Shown: positions 7,473 through 17,127, numbered from the stretch's first letter. The stretch: 64,000 bases of DNA from Bacteroidales bacterium (GCA_017550405.1 JAFZPH010000053.1:1-64000); one strand, 5' to 3'. The notes: generated from the sequence alone by a model not told the origin. Program-made: numbers and translations.

Positions 7473-8792
7473 ATGAGACTGAAAACTATTCTGTTTGTCT
7501 TCGTTGCCTGTCTGGTCATGGAAGGTTGCGAGAAGGTGGATACAGATATATTTCGCCGTCCCTTCATCGTCGAAGGCGATTTTAACCCTGTTTGGGGTAT
7601 CCCCGCCGCCAAGTGGACCGTTACGACGAGCGATATTCTTGGGATGATAGACTCAATGGCGCATTTCGAGCTGTACACCAGCGATGATGGCACCATCTCA
7701 CTTCGTTATGCCAAATCCGTCCACACCGTTTTCGACTATTCTGTTGTCACAGATGACGACAGCAAAAAAGGTAGAAAAGGAGAGCAGGATTCAGTGAGTG
7801 AATCTCAGACCATCACCGGGATGCTGAATCTTGATTTCTTCAGCGACATGCGCGACTGGGACGACGACGACTTCAAGCTGAGCGGCCTTTATACTACTGT
7901 GAATGGCTTTGTGAAAGGGTATTACAAAGACTCAGTGACGTTGTATGACCATGGTCTGAAGGTGTATTTCGATTCGATGTTCATTTCTATCGGCTGCAAA
8001 GATGGTTCCGAAATAGTCATCCCGCTGACCGAGAAGCCTTTCGAGGTCGACGAAAAGGAGCTCGCCGCTGGAGACACTCTCTACATCATGAACAACTACG
8101 ACATCACTTACATAATGCCTCACAACCCAGAATACGCAAATTATTCTATCCGGATGACCACGGTAATGCCTTCGGACGACTGGGACTCGACATACATGCA
8201 TCTTATGCTGCATGAGATAGGCTTGGACAGTATCACCTTGTCTACCCAATGCAATCTCGATGTTCCCATGCAGTTGTGGTGTGACAATAAGATTTATGAG
8301 GATACCATCGAGTGGACTTTGCCGGCTTCTGTTGCCGACTCGGTGCTCGAGGAGGTGGAGCGGTTTCTCAACCTCGACTCAACAAGTTATATAGTGATTG
8401 AAGCCAATAACTCGCTGCCCGCATCGCTAAAACTGAATCTCACCCTGCTGGGTCATGACACTTACCGCTTGTCGGACAACATCCTGCCCGAGAGTGCTGA
8501 GATAAAGGAGGCACCCGTACGCTATCTGCCTGCTACCGACACTTATGCCTCTTCTGGATTCTCTCACAGTTCTTTCGTCATACCCATCGACAACCGGTTG
8601 CTGAAGATGCTGCGTGAGACCTACTACCTGCATTATCGCGTGTCATTCAACACCTCGAAAAATGGTACTACCGGGGAGTTTCCACACGTGACAGTATTTG
8701 ACACCAACCGCATCGACTTAGAAGCCAAAGTGGTGCTGGCACCCCATATTCACTTAAGTTCCGACTCCATTAAAAACGACCCTGAGCCATGA
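7473..8792 (+). CDS. Bacteroidota lipoprotein of unknown function
   Basis: A 439-residue product with a lipoprotein-like signal (MRLKTILFVFVACLVMEGC). The rest is rich in beta-type, acidic sequence (DMRDWDDDDFKLSG), without a domain I recognise. It overlaps the next gene, a predicted DUF5723-like outer membrane beta-barrel, by 4 bases (ATGA), which implies translational coupling and a shared surface or envelope role. The product is probably lipid-anchored and faces the periplasm or cell surface. Confidence 0.75.
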   Translation: MRLKTILFVFVACLVMEGCEKVDTDIFRRPFIVEGDFNPVWGIPAAKWTVTTSDILGMIDSMAHFELYTSDDGTISLRYAKSVHTVFDYSVVTDDDSKKGRKGEQDSVSESQTITGMLNLDFFSDMRDWDDDDFKLSGLYTTVNGFVKGYYKDSVTLYDHGLKVYFDSMFISIGCKDGSEIVIPLTEKPFEVDEKELAAGDTLYIMNNYDITYIMPHNPEYANYSIRMTTVMPSDDWDSTYMHLMLHEIGLDSITLSTQCNLDVPMQLWCDNKIYEDTIEWTLPASVADSVLEEVERFLNLDSTSYIVIEANNSLPASLKLNLTLLGHDTYRLSDNILPESAEIKEAPVRYLPATDTYASSGFSHSSFVIPIDNRLLKMLRETYYLHYRVSFNTSKNGTTGEFPHVTVFDTNRIDLEAKVVLAPHIHLSSDSIKNDPEP

Positions 8793-10180
8793 GGAAAGTT
8801 AAGACAATCGTAGCTGTGGCAGCCCTAGTGGCTCTCGCCGCAATGGGCGGAAAGGCAAAAGCCCAATCGTTGAGCGACAACGGTATTTTCTATCACGCAT
8901 TCTCTTCCCCATGGAGCAGCAGCCTCAACCCTGCCATGTTCCCCGAAACGGCCAAATGGTATGTTTCGGTGGCCAGAACCAATGTCGACATCTCTCTGCC
9001 ATTTTCTTACAATGACTTGAATCTGAAGCATGACCCCGTCCGCAATGCGACAGTATTCAATGTCACCGATTTCCTGCAGACCATGGCCGACCGGCAATGC
9101 CGCTTCAGTACAAACGCTGACATGAACCTGCTGGGCGTAGGATTCTCGATAGGGTCGCATCTGCATCTCATGCTTGACGCAGGGATAAGGTCCAACAGTA
9201 CCGTCACACTGCCTTTGGAACTGACCAGAATTGTGACCGAAGGCAATCTGAACCAAAACCGCCATCTCGACCTCGGCACCACCATGTTGGCGCATTATAT
9301 GGCCTATGGCCACGTGTCGGCTGGCGTTGCCTACGAGTTCACCGGTATGCCCCTGACCCTTGGTGCCCGCGTCAATCTGCTCGACGGCCTTGCTATGGCT
9401 TCGGTGGACAAACTGGCGGTGGATATCAATACCGCCTCCGACACCTCAAGCCTTAATCTCTCACTCGACTACTTGGTTCACTCTGCCGGATTGGCCTTCC
9501 TCACCATCAACGAGAACAACAAGCTTGCTTTCAAGCACAAACTTGCTTTCCCGAACAACTTTGGCGTCACCTTCGACCTTGGTATGAAGTTCAAACTGGA
9601 GAATTTCGAAATCAGTGCAAGCCTTATCGACTGGGGTCCCGGCATCACCTGGAACGACAGTTGCATTACGCTCAAACCCAAGTCGAGCGACAACACCATC
9701 CACTTCGAAGGAATTGAAATCGGCCGCCTGTCCGACTCAACCTATTTCAGACAATGGACCGATTCGCTGATAAATATGATTGACTACAAAGCTGAGAGAA
9801 GACCTTTCAGCTACACCCCGCCGACACGTATGTTCGTCGGTTTATCCTACTCACTCTTCAACATGCTGAAGGTGGGTTACCTCTTCCACGGCGAGTGGGA
9901 GAGCGGCTGGTTCAACCACTTTGGCGAAGGCAACTTCCGTTGCAACAACTCCCTGTCGCTTAACTTCAATCTGTTCAACTGGCTCGAGCTCACCGCTGCC
10001 AACTCGCTCTCATACGACGGCAAGACTTGGAGTTTCTTCAATCCCGGCATGTCCATCAGTGTCAATCCCGGTGCACGAACGCAGTTCTACGTTGCCGTCG
10101 ACTATGTCTCAAGCCTCATGCTTTCGGAGATGAGGGCGGCACACATCTATTTCGGAATCAATGTTTACGGACTAAGATAA
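8789..10180 (+). CDS. DUF5723-like outer membrane beta-barrel protein
   Basis: 463 residues with a signal peptide ([26 protein letters not shown]). The mature start [23 protein letters not shown], followed by alternating amphipathic strands ([58 protein letters not shown] end), fits the DUF5723 family of Bacteroidota outer membrane barrels. It starts within the stop of the preceding lipoprotein gene and ends 19 bases before der. The exact function is unknown; it resembles the PorV/FadL-like barrels seen with T9SS and surface systems, but I cannot place it more precisely. Confidence 0.75.
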   Translation: MRKVKTIVAVAALVALAAMGGKAKAQSLSDNGIFYHAFSSPWSSSLNPAMFPETAKWYVSVARTNVDISLPFSYNDLNLKHDPVRNATVFNVTDFLQTMADRQCRFSTNADMNLLGVGFSIGSHLHLMLDAGIRSNSTVTLPLELTRIVTEGNLNQNRHLDLGTTMLAHYMAYGHVSAGVAYEFTGMPLTLGARVNLLDGLAMASVDKLAVDINTASDTSSLNLSLDYLVHSAGLAFLTINENNKLAFKHKLAFPNNFGVTFDLGMKFKLENFEISASLIDWGPGITWNDSCITLKPKSSDNTIHFEGIEIGRLSDSTYFRQWTDSLINMIDYKAERRPFSYTPPTRMFVGLSYSLFNMLKVGYLFHGEWESGWFNHFGEGNFRCNNSLSLNFNLFNWLELTAANSLSYDGKTWSFFNPGMSISVNPGARTQFYVAVDYVSSLMLSEMRAAHIYFGINVYGLR

Positions 10181-10199
10181 CGCACAACAACAACACATA

Positions 10200-11507
10200 A
10201 TGAGCAATATAGTAGCTATAGTGGGGCGCCCCAATGTCGGTAAATCCACTCTCTTTAACCGTCTGACCGAAAGCCGTCAGGCCATTGTGGATCAGACTTC
10301 CGGCGTTACACGCGACCGCCAATACGGCAAATCCGACTGGAACGGGAAGCACTTCTCCATCATCGACACCGGCGGATACGTGATGGGCGGCGACGATGAA
10401 TTTGAGACAGAGATACGCAAACAGGTACAACTGGCTGTCGACGAGGCCGACATCATCCTTTTCCTTGTCGACGCCCGTGAAGGTCTGACCCCTATGGACG
10501 AGGACGTGGCCTCCATGCTCCGCAAATGCACCAAGAAGGTAATGCTCGTGGCCAACAAGGTTGACAATGCCAAAGAGATGGACAACCTGGCCGAGTTCTA
10601 TGCCCTCGGTCTTGGCGACCCCTACCCTATTGCGGGCATCAGCGGAAGCGGCACCGGCGACCTGCTTGACGCCGTAGTCGAGGACTTCAGCGAAGGCGAG
10701 CCCGACCAAGCCGACACCCTGCCTCGTATCGCTGTGGTAGGCCGTCCCAACGTGGGCAAAAGTTCGTTCATCAACTTCATCACTGGTCAGGAACGCAACA
10801 TCGTAACCCCTATCGCCGGCACTACACGCGACAGCATCTATACTCGTTACAACATGTTCGGATTCGACTTCAATTTTGTCGACACCGCCGGCCTCCGCAA
10901 GAAGTCGAAAGTGAGTGAAGACCTGGAGTTCTATTCCGTCATGCGCAGTGTCCGCGCCATCGAGAACAGCGATGTGTGCATCCTCATGCTCGATGCCAGC
11001 CAAGGACTGGAAGTGCAGGACTTGAACATCTTCTCCCTCATCCAGCGCAACAACAAAGGCGTGGTGATAGTGGTCAACAAATGGGACCTCATCGAGAAAG
11101 ACAACAAAACACACAAACAGTTCGAAGACCTTATCCGCAGCCGCATTTCCCCCTTCGAGGATGTCCCTATTGTCTTCACCAGCGTGCTTAACAAGCAACG
11201 CGTATTCAAAGTGTTGGAGACAGCCAAACAAGTGTACGAGTCGCGCTCGCGCCGCATTTCCACCAGCGAGTTGAACGACAAACTGCTCCCCATTGTCAAG
11301 GAGCAGAATCCCCCACCCGCCGTCAAAGGCAAATGGATCAAGATTAAATACATCACCCAGTTGCCGACTCCCTATCCCCAGTTCGTCTTCTTCTGCAACC
11401 TGCCTCAGTACATCCGCGACCCCTACAAACGCTTTGTCGAGAACAGGCTCCGCGAAATGTGGGATTTCCACGGCGTGCCCATCAGCATCTACTTCCGCGA
11501 AAAATAG
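10200..11507 (+). CDS. der: Ribosome biogenesis GTPase Der
   Basis: A 435-residue protein with the tandem G-domain architecture unique to Der (EngA). First G domain: [14 protein letters not shown] near residue 8, DTGGY, NKVD. Second: [13 protein letters not shown] near residue 180, [22 protein letters not shown]-terminal KH-like domain follows ([26 protein letters not shown], ending [13 protein letters not shown]). Der acts in 50S ribosomal subunit maturation. Length matches the family. It is in a run of close co-directional genes from 7473 to 14683. Confidence 0.97.
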   Translation: MSNIVAIVGRPNVGKSTLFNRLTESRQAIVDQTSGVTRDRQYGKSDWNGKHFSIIDTGGYVMGGDDEFETEIRKQVQLAVDEADIILFLVDAREGLTPMDEDVASMLRKCTKKVMLVANKVDNAKEMDNLAEFYALGLGDPYPIAGISGSGTGDLLDAVVEDFSEGEPDQADTLPRIAVVGRPNVGKSSFINFITGQERNIVTPIAGTTRDSIYTRYNMFGFDFNFVDTAGLRKKSKVSEDLEFYSVMRSVRAIENSDVCILMLDASQGLEVQDLNIFSLIQRNNKGVVIVVNKWDLIEKDNKTHKQFEDLIRSRISPFEDVPIVFTSVLNKQRVFKVLETAKQVYESRSRRISTSELNDKLLPIVKEQNPPPAVKGKWIKIKYITQLPTPYPQFVFFCNLPQYIRDPYKRFVENRLREMWDFHGVPISIYFREK

Positions 11508-11532
11508 ATTCAACTACAAACATCCAAACCCA

Positions 11533-12267
11533 ATGAAATCAATCTCCATCCCTGCAACACTCGTCTTCGTCGCCGCACTGGCCCTGGTCACCTCGTGCCA
11601 CCCTGTCCGCGAAGAGGTGATACAAAGCTATCCCAATGGCCAACCCATGCTCGTCTTTCTGGTAAAAGGCGACAAGAAGTCCCCCACCCGGGTGGGCGAA
11701 CGCATGTATTACGAAAGCGGACAACTCCAGTTCGAAAAGAAATTCAGCGGCAAGCCCGAAGTGCCCGACGGCATCTGGCAATACTACTTCGACAACGGCC
11801 AGCTCTTTGCCAGCGGCGATTTCACCAACAAACACGACTTCGGCTCCAACTGGTCGTTCTATAACCGCAACGGAGGCCCCTATTACGATGGCAAACTCGA
11901 CTCGGTATATGTCACCGACCTCGGCTCTTTTGGCACCCCCAGCACTGTGTTTTTCTGTTCCGGCCGGCATCAGGACGTCATCCAGTTCTACAGCAACTTC
12001 ACCGTCCGCAGCACCGAACGCCTCACCAATGGCATGCGCAGCGGCCGCGTCATCTTCTACTTCCCGAACGGCAATCCCCAAGTGGAAGCCAACTTCACCG
12101 AAGGCCTTGAAGATGGGCCTTACACCGTCTATCGCGAGAACGGCGTGCCCTACTACCAAGGTAATTACAGCAAAGGGCAGCGTGTAGGCATCTGGGAATT
12201 CTACGACGAAGAAGGGAACCTCGACAACACCATCGACTACTCCGCAAAAAGCACCTCCAGCAAATAA
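11533..12267 (+). CDS. Lipoprotein with YwqK/MORN-like repeats
   Basis: Taken from the ATG at 11533, 25 bases after der, because it gives a lipoprotein signal (MKSISIPATLVFVAALALVTSC). The 244-residue protein contains repeats of the YwqK/MORN type: YPNGQPMLVF, YYESGQLQFEKKF, YYFDNGQLFASGDF, YFPNGNPQVEANFTEGLEDGPYTVYRENGVPYYQGNYSKGQRVGIWEFYDEEG. Such proteins are common in Bacteroidota and the name antitoxin YwqK is inherited from one homolog; here no toxin gene is adjacent. It is probably lipid-anchored in the envelope, with unknown partner. Confidence 0.8.
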   Translation: MKSISIPATLVFVAALALVTSCHPVREEVIQSYPNGQPMLVFLVKGDKKSPTRVGERMYYESGQLQFEKKFSGKPEVPDGIWQYYFDNGQLFASGDFTNKHDFGSNWSFYNRNGGPYYDGKLDSVYVTDLGSFGTPSTVFFCSGRHQDVIQFYSNFTVRSTERLTNGMRSGRVIFYFPNGNPQVEANFTEGLEDGPYTVYRENGVPYYQGNYSKGQRVGIWEFYDEEGNLDNTIDYSAKSTSSK

Positions 12268-12321
12268 TACCCTGCCGCCGCCTCAATCCAGCATTGCCAG
12301 AACCCACTGCCTGAGACTACC

Positions 12322-13812
12322 ATGAACCTCATCCTCGACAATCCCATCTACCGCATTGTTGGCGCCACTGCCGACGCACTCGGTGTGCAGGCCTATGCCG
12401 TAGGCGGCGTGGTGCGCGACCACTTCCTCCACCGACCCTGCACCGACATCGACATCGTCTGTCTCGGCAACGGCATCGAACTTGCCCAGGCCACTGCCCG
12501 CTCCATCAACCCCGACATCCACGTCTCGGTATTCAAGAATTTCGGCACCGCCTCCTTCCACTACCGCCAAGGCGACACCCTGTGGCAGATAGAATTTGTC
12601 GGCGCCCGCCGCGAAAGCTATCGCCGCGACAGCCGCAAGCCCATTGTGGAAGACGGCACCCTGCAGGACGACCAGAACCGCCGCGACTTCACTATCAACG
12701 CAATGGCCGTATCGCTCAACAACGACACCTTCGGCCAGCTGCTCGACCCCTTCGGCGGCATCCACGACCTCGACCAGGGGCTCATCCGCACACCCCTCGA
12801 CCCCGACATCACTTTCAGCGACGACCCCCTCCGCATGATGCGCGCCATCCGCTTCGCCACTCAACTGCAGTTTCGTATCCTCCCCGAAACCCTCGACGCC
12901 ATTACCCGCAATGCTGAACGCATCCACATCGTCTCCGCCGAGCGCATCACCACCGAGCTCAACAAAATCATCCTCTCCCCGTCCCCCTCACTCGGATTCA
13001 AGCTGCTGCAGAAAACCGGCCTCATGGCCATCATCTTCCCTGAATTCAGCAACCTCAAAGGTGTTGACACTGTAGGCTCTCATGGCCACAAAGACAACTT
13101 CTACCACACCCTCGAGGTCCTCGACCACGTGGCTGCACACAGCAACAACCTCTGGCTGCGCTGGGCTGCCATACTCCACGACATCGGCAAACCCGCCACC
13201 AAACGCTACGACGCCAAATTAGGATGGACTTTCCACGGCCACGAAGTGAAGGGCAGCCACATGGTGAAGAAAATCTTCACGCGCCTGCGTCTCCCCCTCG
13301 GACCCGAGATGAAATACGTCGAAAAACTCGTCCTGCTCCACTTGCGGCCCATCATCCTGGCCGAAGACCAAGTCACCGACTCCGCCGTCCGCCGCCTCCT
13401 CTTCGACGCCGGCGACGACATCGACGACCTCATGACCCTCTGTCAAGCCGACATCACCAGTAAGAACGAGGAAAAGGTGCGCCGCTACATGAAGAACTTC
13501 AAACTTGTTCGGCAGAAACTCGTCGAGCTCGAAGAGCGCGACCGCATCCGCAACTTCCAACCCCCAGTCAGCGGCATCGACATCATGCAAGCCTTCAACC
13601 TCACCCCCTGCCATGAGATTGGAATCATCAAGGACGCCATCAAGGACGCCATTCTCGACGGCATCATCCCCAACAACCGCACCGCCGCCTGGCAGATGAT
13701 GCTCGACAAAGCCGCCGAACTCGGTCTCCATCCCGTCGACGGATACTCCGTTCCCCCTCCCGTCACCCCTAATGCCGACAACACAAACACCGACAGCCAT
13801 CAAAACCCTTAA
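12322..13812 (+). CDS. cca: CCA tRNA nucleotidyltransferase (poly(A) polymerase family, HD domain)
   Basis: A 496-residue class II nucleotidyltransferase. The N-terminal catalytic domain shows AVGGVVRDHFLHRPCTDIDIVCLG (GG-x-x-RD and DxD metal-binding motif) and the conserved RRDFTINAMAVSLN. A downstream HD domain (WAAILHDIGKPATKR, FHGHEVKGSHM) is typical of the HD-containing form. The enzyme adds or repairs the 3' CCA end of tRNAs. The HD form could alternatively polyadenylate RNA, but Bacteroidota usually carry one CCA enzyme of this kind. It overlaps miaA by 41 bases, linking two tRNA maturation enzymes. Confidence 0.92.
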   Translation: MNLILDNPIYRIVGATADALGVQAYAVGGVVRDHFLHRPCTDIDIVCLGNGIELAQATARSINPDIHVSVFKNFGTASFHYRQGDTLWQIEFVGARRESYRRDSRKPIVEDGTLQDDQNRRDFTINAMAVSLNNDTFGQLLDPFGGIHDLDQGLIRTPLDPDITFSDDPLRMMRAIRFATQLQFRILPETLDAITRNAERIHIVSAERITTELNKIILSPSPSLGFKLLQKTGLMAIIFPEFSNLKGVDTVGSHGHKDNFYHTLEVLDHVAAHSNNLWLRWAAILHDIGKPATKRYDAKLGWTFHGHEVKGSHMVKKIFTRLRLPLGPEMKYVEKLVLLHLRPIILAEDQVTDSAVRRLLFDAGDDIDDLMTLCQADITSKNEEKVRRYMKNFKLVRQKLVELEERDRIRNFQPPVSGIDIMQAFNLTPCHEIGIIKDAIKDAILDGIIPNNRTAAWQMMLDKAAELGLHPVDGYSVPPPVTPNADNTNTDSHQNP

Positions 13813-14683
13813 ACTCATACTCGGCCCCACCGCAGCCGGCAAAACCGCCCTCGCCATCCGTCTTGCCCGCGAGCTGAACACCGAAATCATCTCGTGCGAC
13901 TCGCGTCAGTTCTACACCGAACTGGACATCGGCGTTGCACGCCCCTCTCCCGACGAGCTTGCCGCCGCACCCCACCATTTCATCGCCTGCCGTTCTGTCA
14001 CCAACCCCTTCAACGTCTTCACCTATCAGGAGGAAGCCATCGCCCTCATCACCCGACTCTTCCAAACCCACGACACCCTCATCGCCGTGGGCGGCAGCGG
14101 ACTCTACATACAAGCCCTATGCCAAGGTATCGCCGTACTGCCCGACCCCGACCCCGCATTGCGGCTCAAGCTGCAACAACAGCTCCAAACCGAGGGTGTT
14201 GAAAGTCTCCGCGCCATGCTCCGCAACCTCGACCCCGACTACTACCACACCGTCGACCCCGCCAATGGCATCCGCATACAACGCGCCCTCGAAGTCACAA
14301 TCACCTCCGGCATACCCTACAGCCGCCTTGTCAACCAGCCACACACCCAACGCCCTTTCAACATCGAGCAAACCATCGTCACTCACCCCCGCGAGCAACT
14401 GCGCGAGCGTATCGACCGGCGTGTCGACCAGATGATGCTCCTCGGACTAGAGGAAGAGGCCCGCCGCCTCTACCCCCTCCGCCATCTCACCGCCCTCAAC
14501 ACCGTGGGCTACAAAGAGTTCTTCACCCTCTGGCAGTCATGTGGCGACACCCCTTTCACCCTCACCCAAAGCCAACGCACCGTTGTTGCCGACACCATCC
14601 GCCTCAACACCTGGCACTATGCCAAGAAGCAACTCACCTGGCTAAAGAAATATGCCAACCCACAACAACCCACCAACGACTAA
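13772..14683 (+). CDS. miaA: tRNA dimethylallyltransferase MiaA
   Basis: A 303-residue MiaA. GPTAAGKTALAIRLA is the P-loop, followed by ISCDSRQFYTELDIGVARPS, the family signature, then GGSGLYIQALCQGI and DPANGIRIQRALEV. The C-terminal region contains LNTVGYKEFF. It transfers a dimethylallyl group to A37 of tRNAs reading UNN codons. The ATG at 13772 lies within the 3' end of the CCA-enzyme gene (41-base overlap); a later start would shorten the N-terminus ahead of the P-loop. It ends the operon-like run. Confidence 0.95.
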   Translation: MPTTQTPTAIKTLKLILGPTAAGKTALAIRLARELNTEIISCDSRQFYTELDIGVARPSPDELAAAPHHFIACRSVTNPFNVFTYQEEAIALITRLFQTHDTLIAVGGSGLYIQALCQGIAVLPDPDPALRLKLQQQLQTEGVESLRAMLRNLDPDYYHTVDPANGIRIQRALEVTITSGIPYSRLVNQPHTQRPFNIEQTIVTHPREQLRERIDRRVDQMMLLGLEEEARRLYPLRHLTALNTVGYKEFFTLWQSCGDTPFTLTQSQRTVVADTIRLNTWHYAKKQLTWLKKYANPQQPTND

Positions 14684-14854
14684 CCGACTGCTACCCTTCC
14701 CTACTCAAAACACCAATCGTCTCCCCTCCATTCCTCCTTTAACAAAGTGATTACATGGATATTGTAACACTAGTAACAGGGAGACCATTACAACGAAACA
14801 CCTCGACATGACCGCACCTAACCCACCTGGCAGACATTGACACGCAAAATAAAA

Positions 14855-14874
14855 GAGACCGCCGAAGCGGTCTC
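14855..14874 (-). terminator. Terminator downstream of nagB
   Basis: GAGACCGC and GCGGTCTC flank a CGAA loop. On the minus strand the hairpin is followed by a T-rich tract (TTTTATTTT), 24 bases beyond the nagB stop. Confidence 0.85.
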
Positions 14875-14897
14875 GAACATTGATTCTGGGTTTCAAA

Positions 14898-15719
14898 CTA
14901 CTCAAAACGGTGGAGGTAGTCATTCAGCACACCCTCCAACTGTTGTTTGTCCTTAAAATAGTTATATGTGCTGATTTTCAACTCCTCGCAAGCCTCTTCA
15001 TCGCACACCACAATGCCGTGGCGGTGCATCTGCAACATGCTGGCCGTCCACATGTGGCTGACCCCCTCCTCAATCATGTGCCGTAAAGCACGTGCCTTGG
15101 CAGGACCGTTGCACATAATCATAACCTCCTGGGCGTCCATCACCGTTCCCACACCAACCGTAAGGGCCTGTTTGGGCACCTTGGTCACATCGCCGTCGAA
15201 GAAACGGCAGTTGGCCTGGATAGTGTTGGTGGTGAGGGTCTTGATACGTGTACGCGAAGAAAGGCTGCTGCCCGGCTCGTTGAAAGCAATATGGCCGTCG
15301 GGGCCTATGCCGCCCATAAACAGGTCGATGCCGCCCACCTGTGCGATCATCTCCTCGTAATGGGCACACTCGGCAAGCAGGTCGGGAGCGTTGCCGTCGA
15401 GGATGTGCACATTCTCCTTCTTGATGTCGATGTGGTTGAAAAAGTTGGTCCACATAAAGCTGTGGTAACTCTCCGGATGGTTGACATCCAGCCCCACATA
15501 CTCATCCATGTTGAAAGTGACAACATTCTGGAAACTGATTACCCCCTTCTTATTCAATTCAATCAGATGCCGATAGAGACCTTTGGGCGAGCTGCCGGTG
15601 GGGCAACCCAATACGAACGGCCTTTCGGGGGTGGGATTGGCATCAATGATTCTTTGGGCCACATAGTTTGCTGCCCATAAAGACATGTCGGTGTAGTCTT
15701 TTGTGATAATTACCCTCAT
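14898..15719 (-). CDS. nagB: Glucosamine-6-phosphate deaminase
   Basis: A 273-residue NagB. Motifs include LGCPTGSSPKGLYRHLIEL near the N-terminus, FNMDEYVGL with the catalytic aspartate region, GGIGPDGHIAFNEPGSS with the conserved HIAFNEP loop, and CNGPAKARAL near residue 210. It converts glucosamine-6-phosphate to fructose-6-phosphate plus ammonia and links amino-sugar use to glycolysis. It sits alone on the minus strand with a TATTTTTG -7 box at 15795-15788. anmK at 23367 could supply amino sugar to the same pathway. Confidence 0.96.
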   Translation of the reverse strand: MRVIITKDYTDMSLWAANYVAQRIIDANPTPERPFVLGCPTGSSPKGLYRHLIELNKKGVISFQNVVTFNMDEYVGLDVNHPESYHSFMWTNFFNHIDIKKENVHILDGNAPDLLAECAHYEEMIAQVGGIDLFMGGIGPDGHIAFNEPGSSLSSRTRIKTLTTNTIQANCRFFDGDVTKVPKQALTVGVGTVMDAQEVMIMCNGPAKARALRHMIEEGVSHMWTASMLQMHRHGIVVCDEEACEELKISTYNYFKDKQQLEGVLNDYLHRFE

Positions 15720-15940
15720 AACCTTAAATATTTTGGTATATAAAATAAATGCTATATTACGACGATGCTTATACTACTTACAAATTGCAAAAATAGAAAA
15801 AAAAATTGAATTATTGATAACACTTTTATTAATTTCTTTCAAATTAACACAATGAAGGCACATGCACAGAACAACAAAAAAGTGCAATTCATCCTAAAAC
15901 TGAGGTACTTACACACAATAAATGTAAGATGCCATTTTTT

Positions 15941-16034
15941 CTGTAAAGATGTGTGACAAACGGTGAGCAGTGAACAATAATGTGCCTGCCACCAAGCACT
16001 AAGATGTATTACCCCCCTCCAACTTGGGGAATAG
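15941..16034. repeat. R1 repeat, copy 1
   Basis: Shares GGTGAGCA, then GTGCCTGCCACCAAGCACT, then AGATGT and a CCCCTCC...CTT(T)GGGG tail with 16609-16712. The shared middle is nearly identical and the flanks are diverged. Orientation is the same in both copies. Confidence 0.75.
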
Positions 16035-16222
16035 GAAACCGAGAACGCTGTAGGAGATACACAAATCAGTCGTTGTTCCATCGCAATATACTTTACTTAT
16101 TCCTTACCTTAAATTTATAGGTACAGTAAAAAAAGTGCAGCCATAGTGTAATGTAAAATGAGACGAAAATCCGACTTAAACCCAAATGTCCAATTGGTAT
16201 TAGACACAAACAATTTTCCACC

Positions 16223-16279
16223 CACCTTTATATATCATTAATTATCAGCATGTGACAATTACACCTTTTAGCATAATGC
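16223..16279 (+). repeat. 57-bp direct repeat, copy 1
   Basis: Aligns with 17053-17109 without gaps at 48 of 57 positions by my count. Shared blocks include TCATTAATTAT and TTTAGCATAATGC. Confidence 0.75.
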
Positions 16280-16479
16280 AATGGTTCTAGTTTATACTAG
16301 AGCGAGTATTTTCATCCATGTCCCAACGGCCTTCCTCCCCGCCTCATACGGGCATGGTCCGACCCCACCGCAACGCCCTCCCATCTCCTTCCCTGCCTAG
16401 CCTTTGCCCCCTCTCCACGTCTCCCCTGCCCCACCGCAGGGCCGGGAAGTCTCAGCGGACGGCACGCCACGACCCACTT

Positions 16480-16589
16480 GGGTCGTTCAATCTCGGCTTG
16501 ATGTTGCCTGCTTCTCGGCTGGTTATCCGTTATCATTTCGAGTAACGATACTATAACGTTACTATAACGATGCAGGATTGAACGGTCCC
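16480..16589 (-). repeat. ~110-bp repeat family with inverted ends, copy B
   Basis: Read on the minus strand it runs GTTCAATCCTGCATCGTT ... GATAACGGATAACCAGCCGAGAA ... ATTGAACGACCC. The same left end, GATAACG middle and ATTGAACG right end occur at 32204-32308 and at 52407-52510. Size and terminal inverted repeats resemble a MITE or an intergenic repetitive element. Confidence 0.7.
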
Positions 16590-16608
16590 TCTCCGTATTT
16601 TTCATATC

Positions 16609-16712
16609 CCCCGCAAAAATATGTGGAACAGGGTGAGCATAGCGGCCATCAAGTGCCTGCCACCAAGCACTTAGATGTTTCAGACCCCTCCCCGACTTTG
16701 GGGTGACTTGCT
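16609..16712. repeat. R1 repeat, copy 2
   Basis: Second copy of the repeat at 15941-16034, sharing GGTGAGCA, GTGCCTGCCACCAAGCACT and a CCCCTCCCC-GACTTTGGGG tail. It directly abuts copy B of the ~110-bp repeat family, suggesting they form one composite unit here. Confidence 0.75.
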
Positions 16713-16945
16713 TTACAAGCACATCATTTCGTTTCAACCCACACGCCCAGGATGGGGACAATCAGGCCTAACCGTCCCAGCCGGACACCTTGATGCAGAA
16801 AAAAAAGTACGTAGTGACGTCCTTCCCTAGTTGTTCATTTTTCATTACATAATCGCTCGTTGTCTGTTAGGATGACAGAAAACAAACGGACAGCTGCATA
16901 TTGATGGTGCTGCATTGATACACCGAAGATACAACACGCCTGATC

Positions 16946-17003
16946 AACCCCAATCGGTCATTGGATTGAAGAGAATCAGTGACCTCAAAACTGATTTGGG
17001 ATC
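16946..17003. repeat. Short degenerate relative of the 24425-24621 element
   Basis: CCCCAATCGGTCATTGG at 16948-16964 and CTGATTTGGGAT at 16991-17002 resemble the two terminal inverted repeats of the element between anmK and hemW, but only ~26 bases lie between them. Confidence 0.5.
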
Positions 17004-17052
17004 AATGCAATCGATACTTGTTTTTATCAATTATATAACACAAATATATACA

Positions 17053-17109
17053 CACCTCTACATCTCATTAATTATTAGCACGTAACAATTATACTATTTA
17101 GCATAATGC
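17053..17109 (+). repeat. 57-bp direct repeat, copy 2
   Basis: Partner of 16223-16279, 830 bases downstream in the same orientation. Unlike copy 1, its end is part of a perfect 37-base palindrome. Confidence 0.75.
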
Positions 17110-17123
17110 TAAATAGTATAATT
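17087..17123. repeat. Perfect 18-bp inverted repeat with 1-nt centre
   Basis: AATTATACTATTTAGCAT (17087-17104), a single A, then its exact reverse complement (17106-17123). It lies just beyond the etfA terminator hairpin. It may be a second bidirectional terminator, a recombination or protein-binding site, or a product of repeat rearrangement; sequence alone does not decide. Confidence 0.9.
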
Positions 17124-17127
17124 AAAA

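Noticed and set aside
10158..11513. A 451-residue minus-strand open frame opposite der
   Set aside because: Der on the plus strand has both GTPase domains intact; the antisense frame is a shadow.
11533..12267. A toxin-antitoxin locus, because YwqK is named as an antitoxin
   Set aside because: No toxin gene is adjacent. The protein is a lipoprotein with MORN-like repeats between der and cca; the label is inherited and unsupported here.
15839..16761. Two small minus-strand frames sharing HLSAWWQA as a possible conserved protein family
   Set aside because: The shared residues are coded by the R1 DNA repeat. The rest of the two frames is unrelated, and the second runs into the ~110-bp repeat.
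17087..17123. A dif (XerCD) site
   Set aside because: dif has two 11-bp arms with a 6-base centre and asymmetric arms; this palindrome has 18-bp arms and a 1-base centre and does not match.
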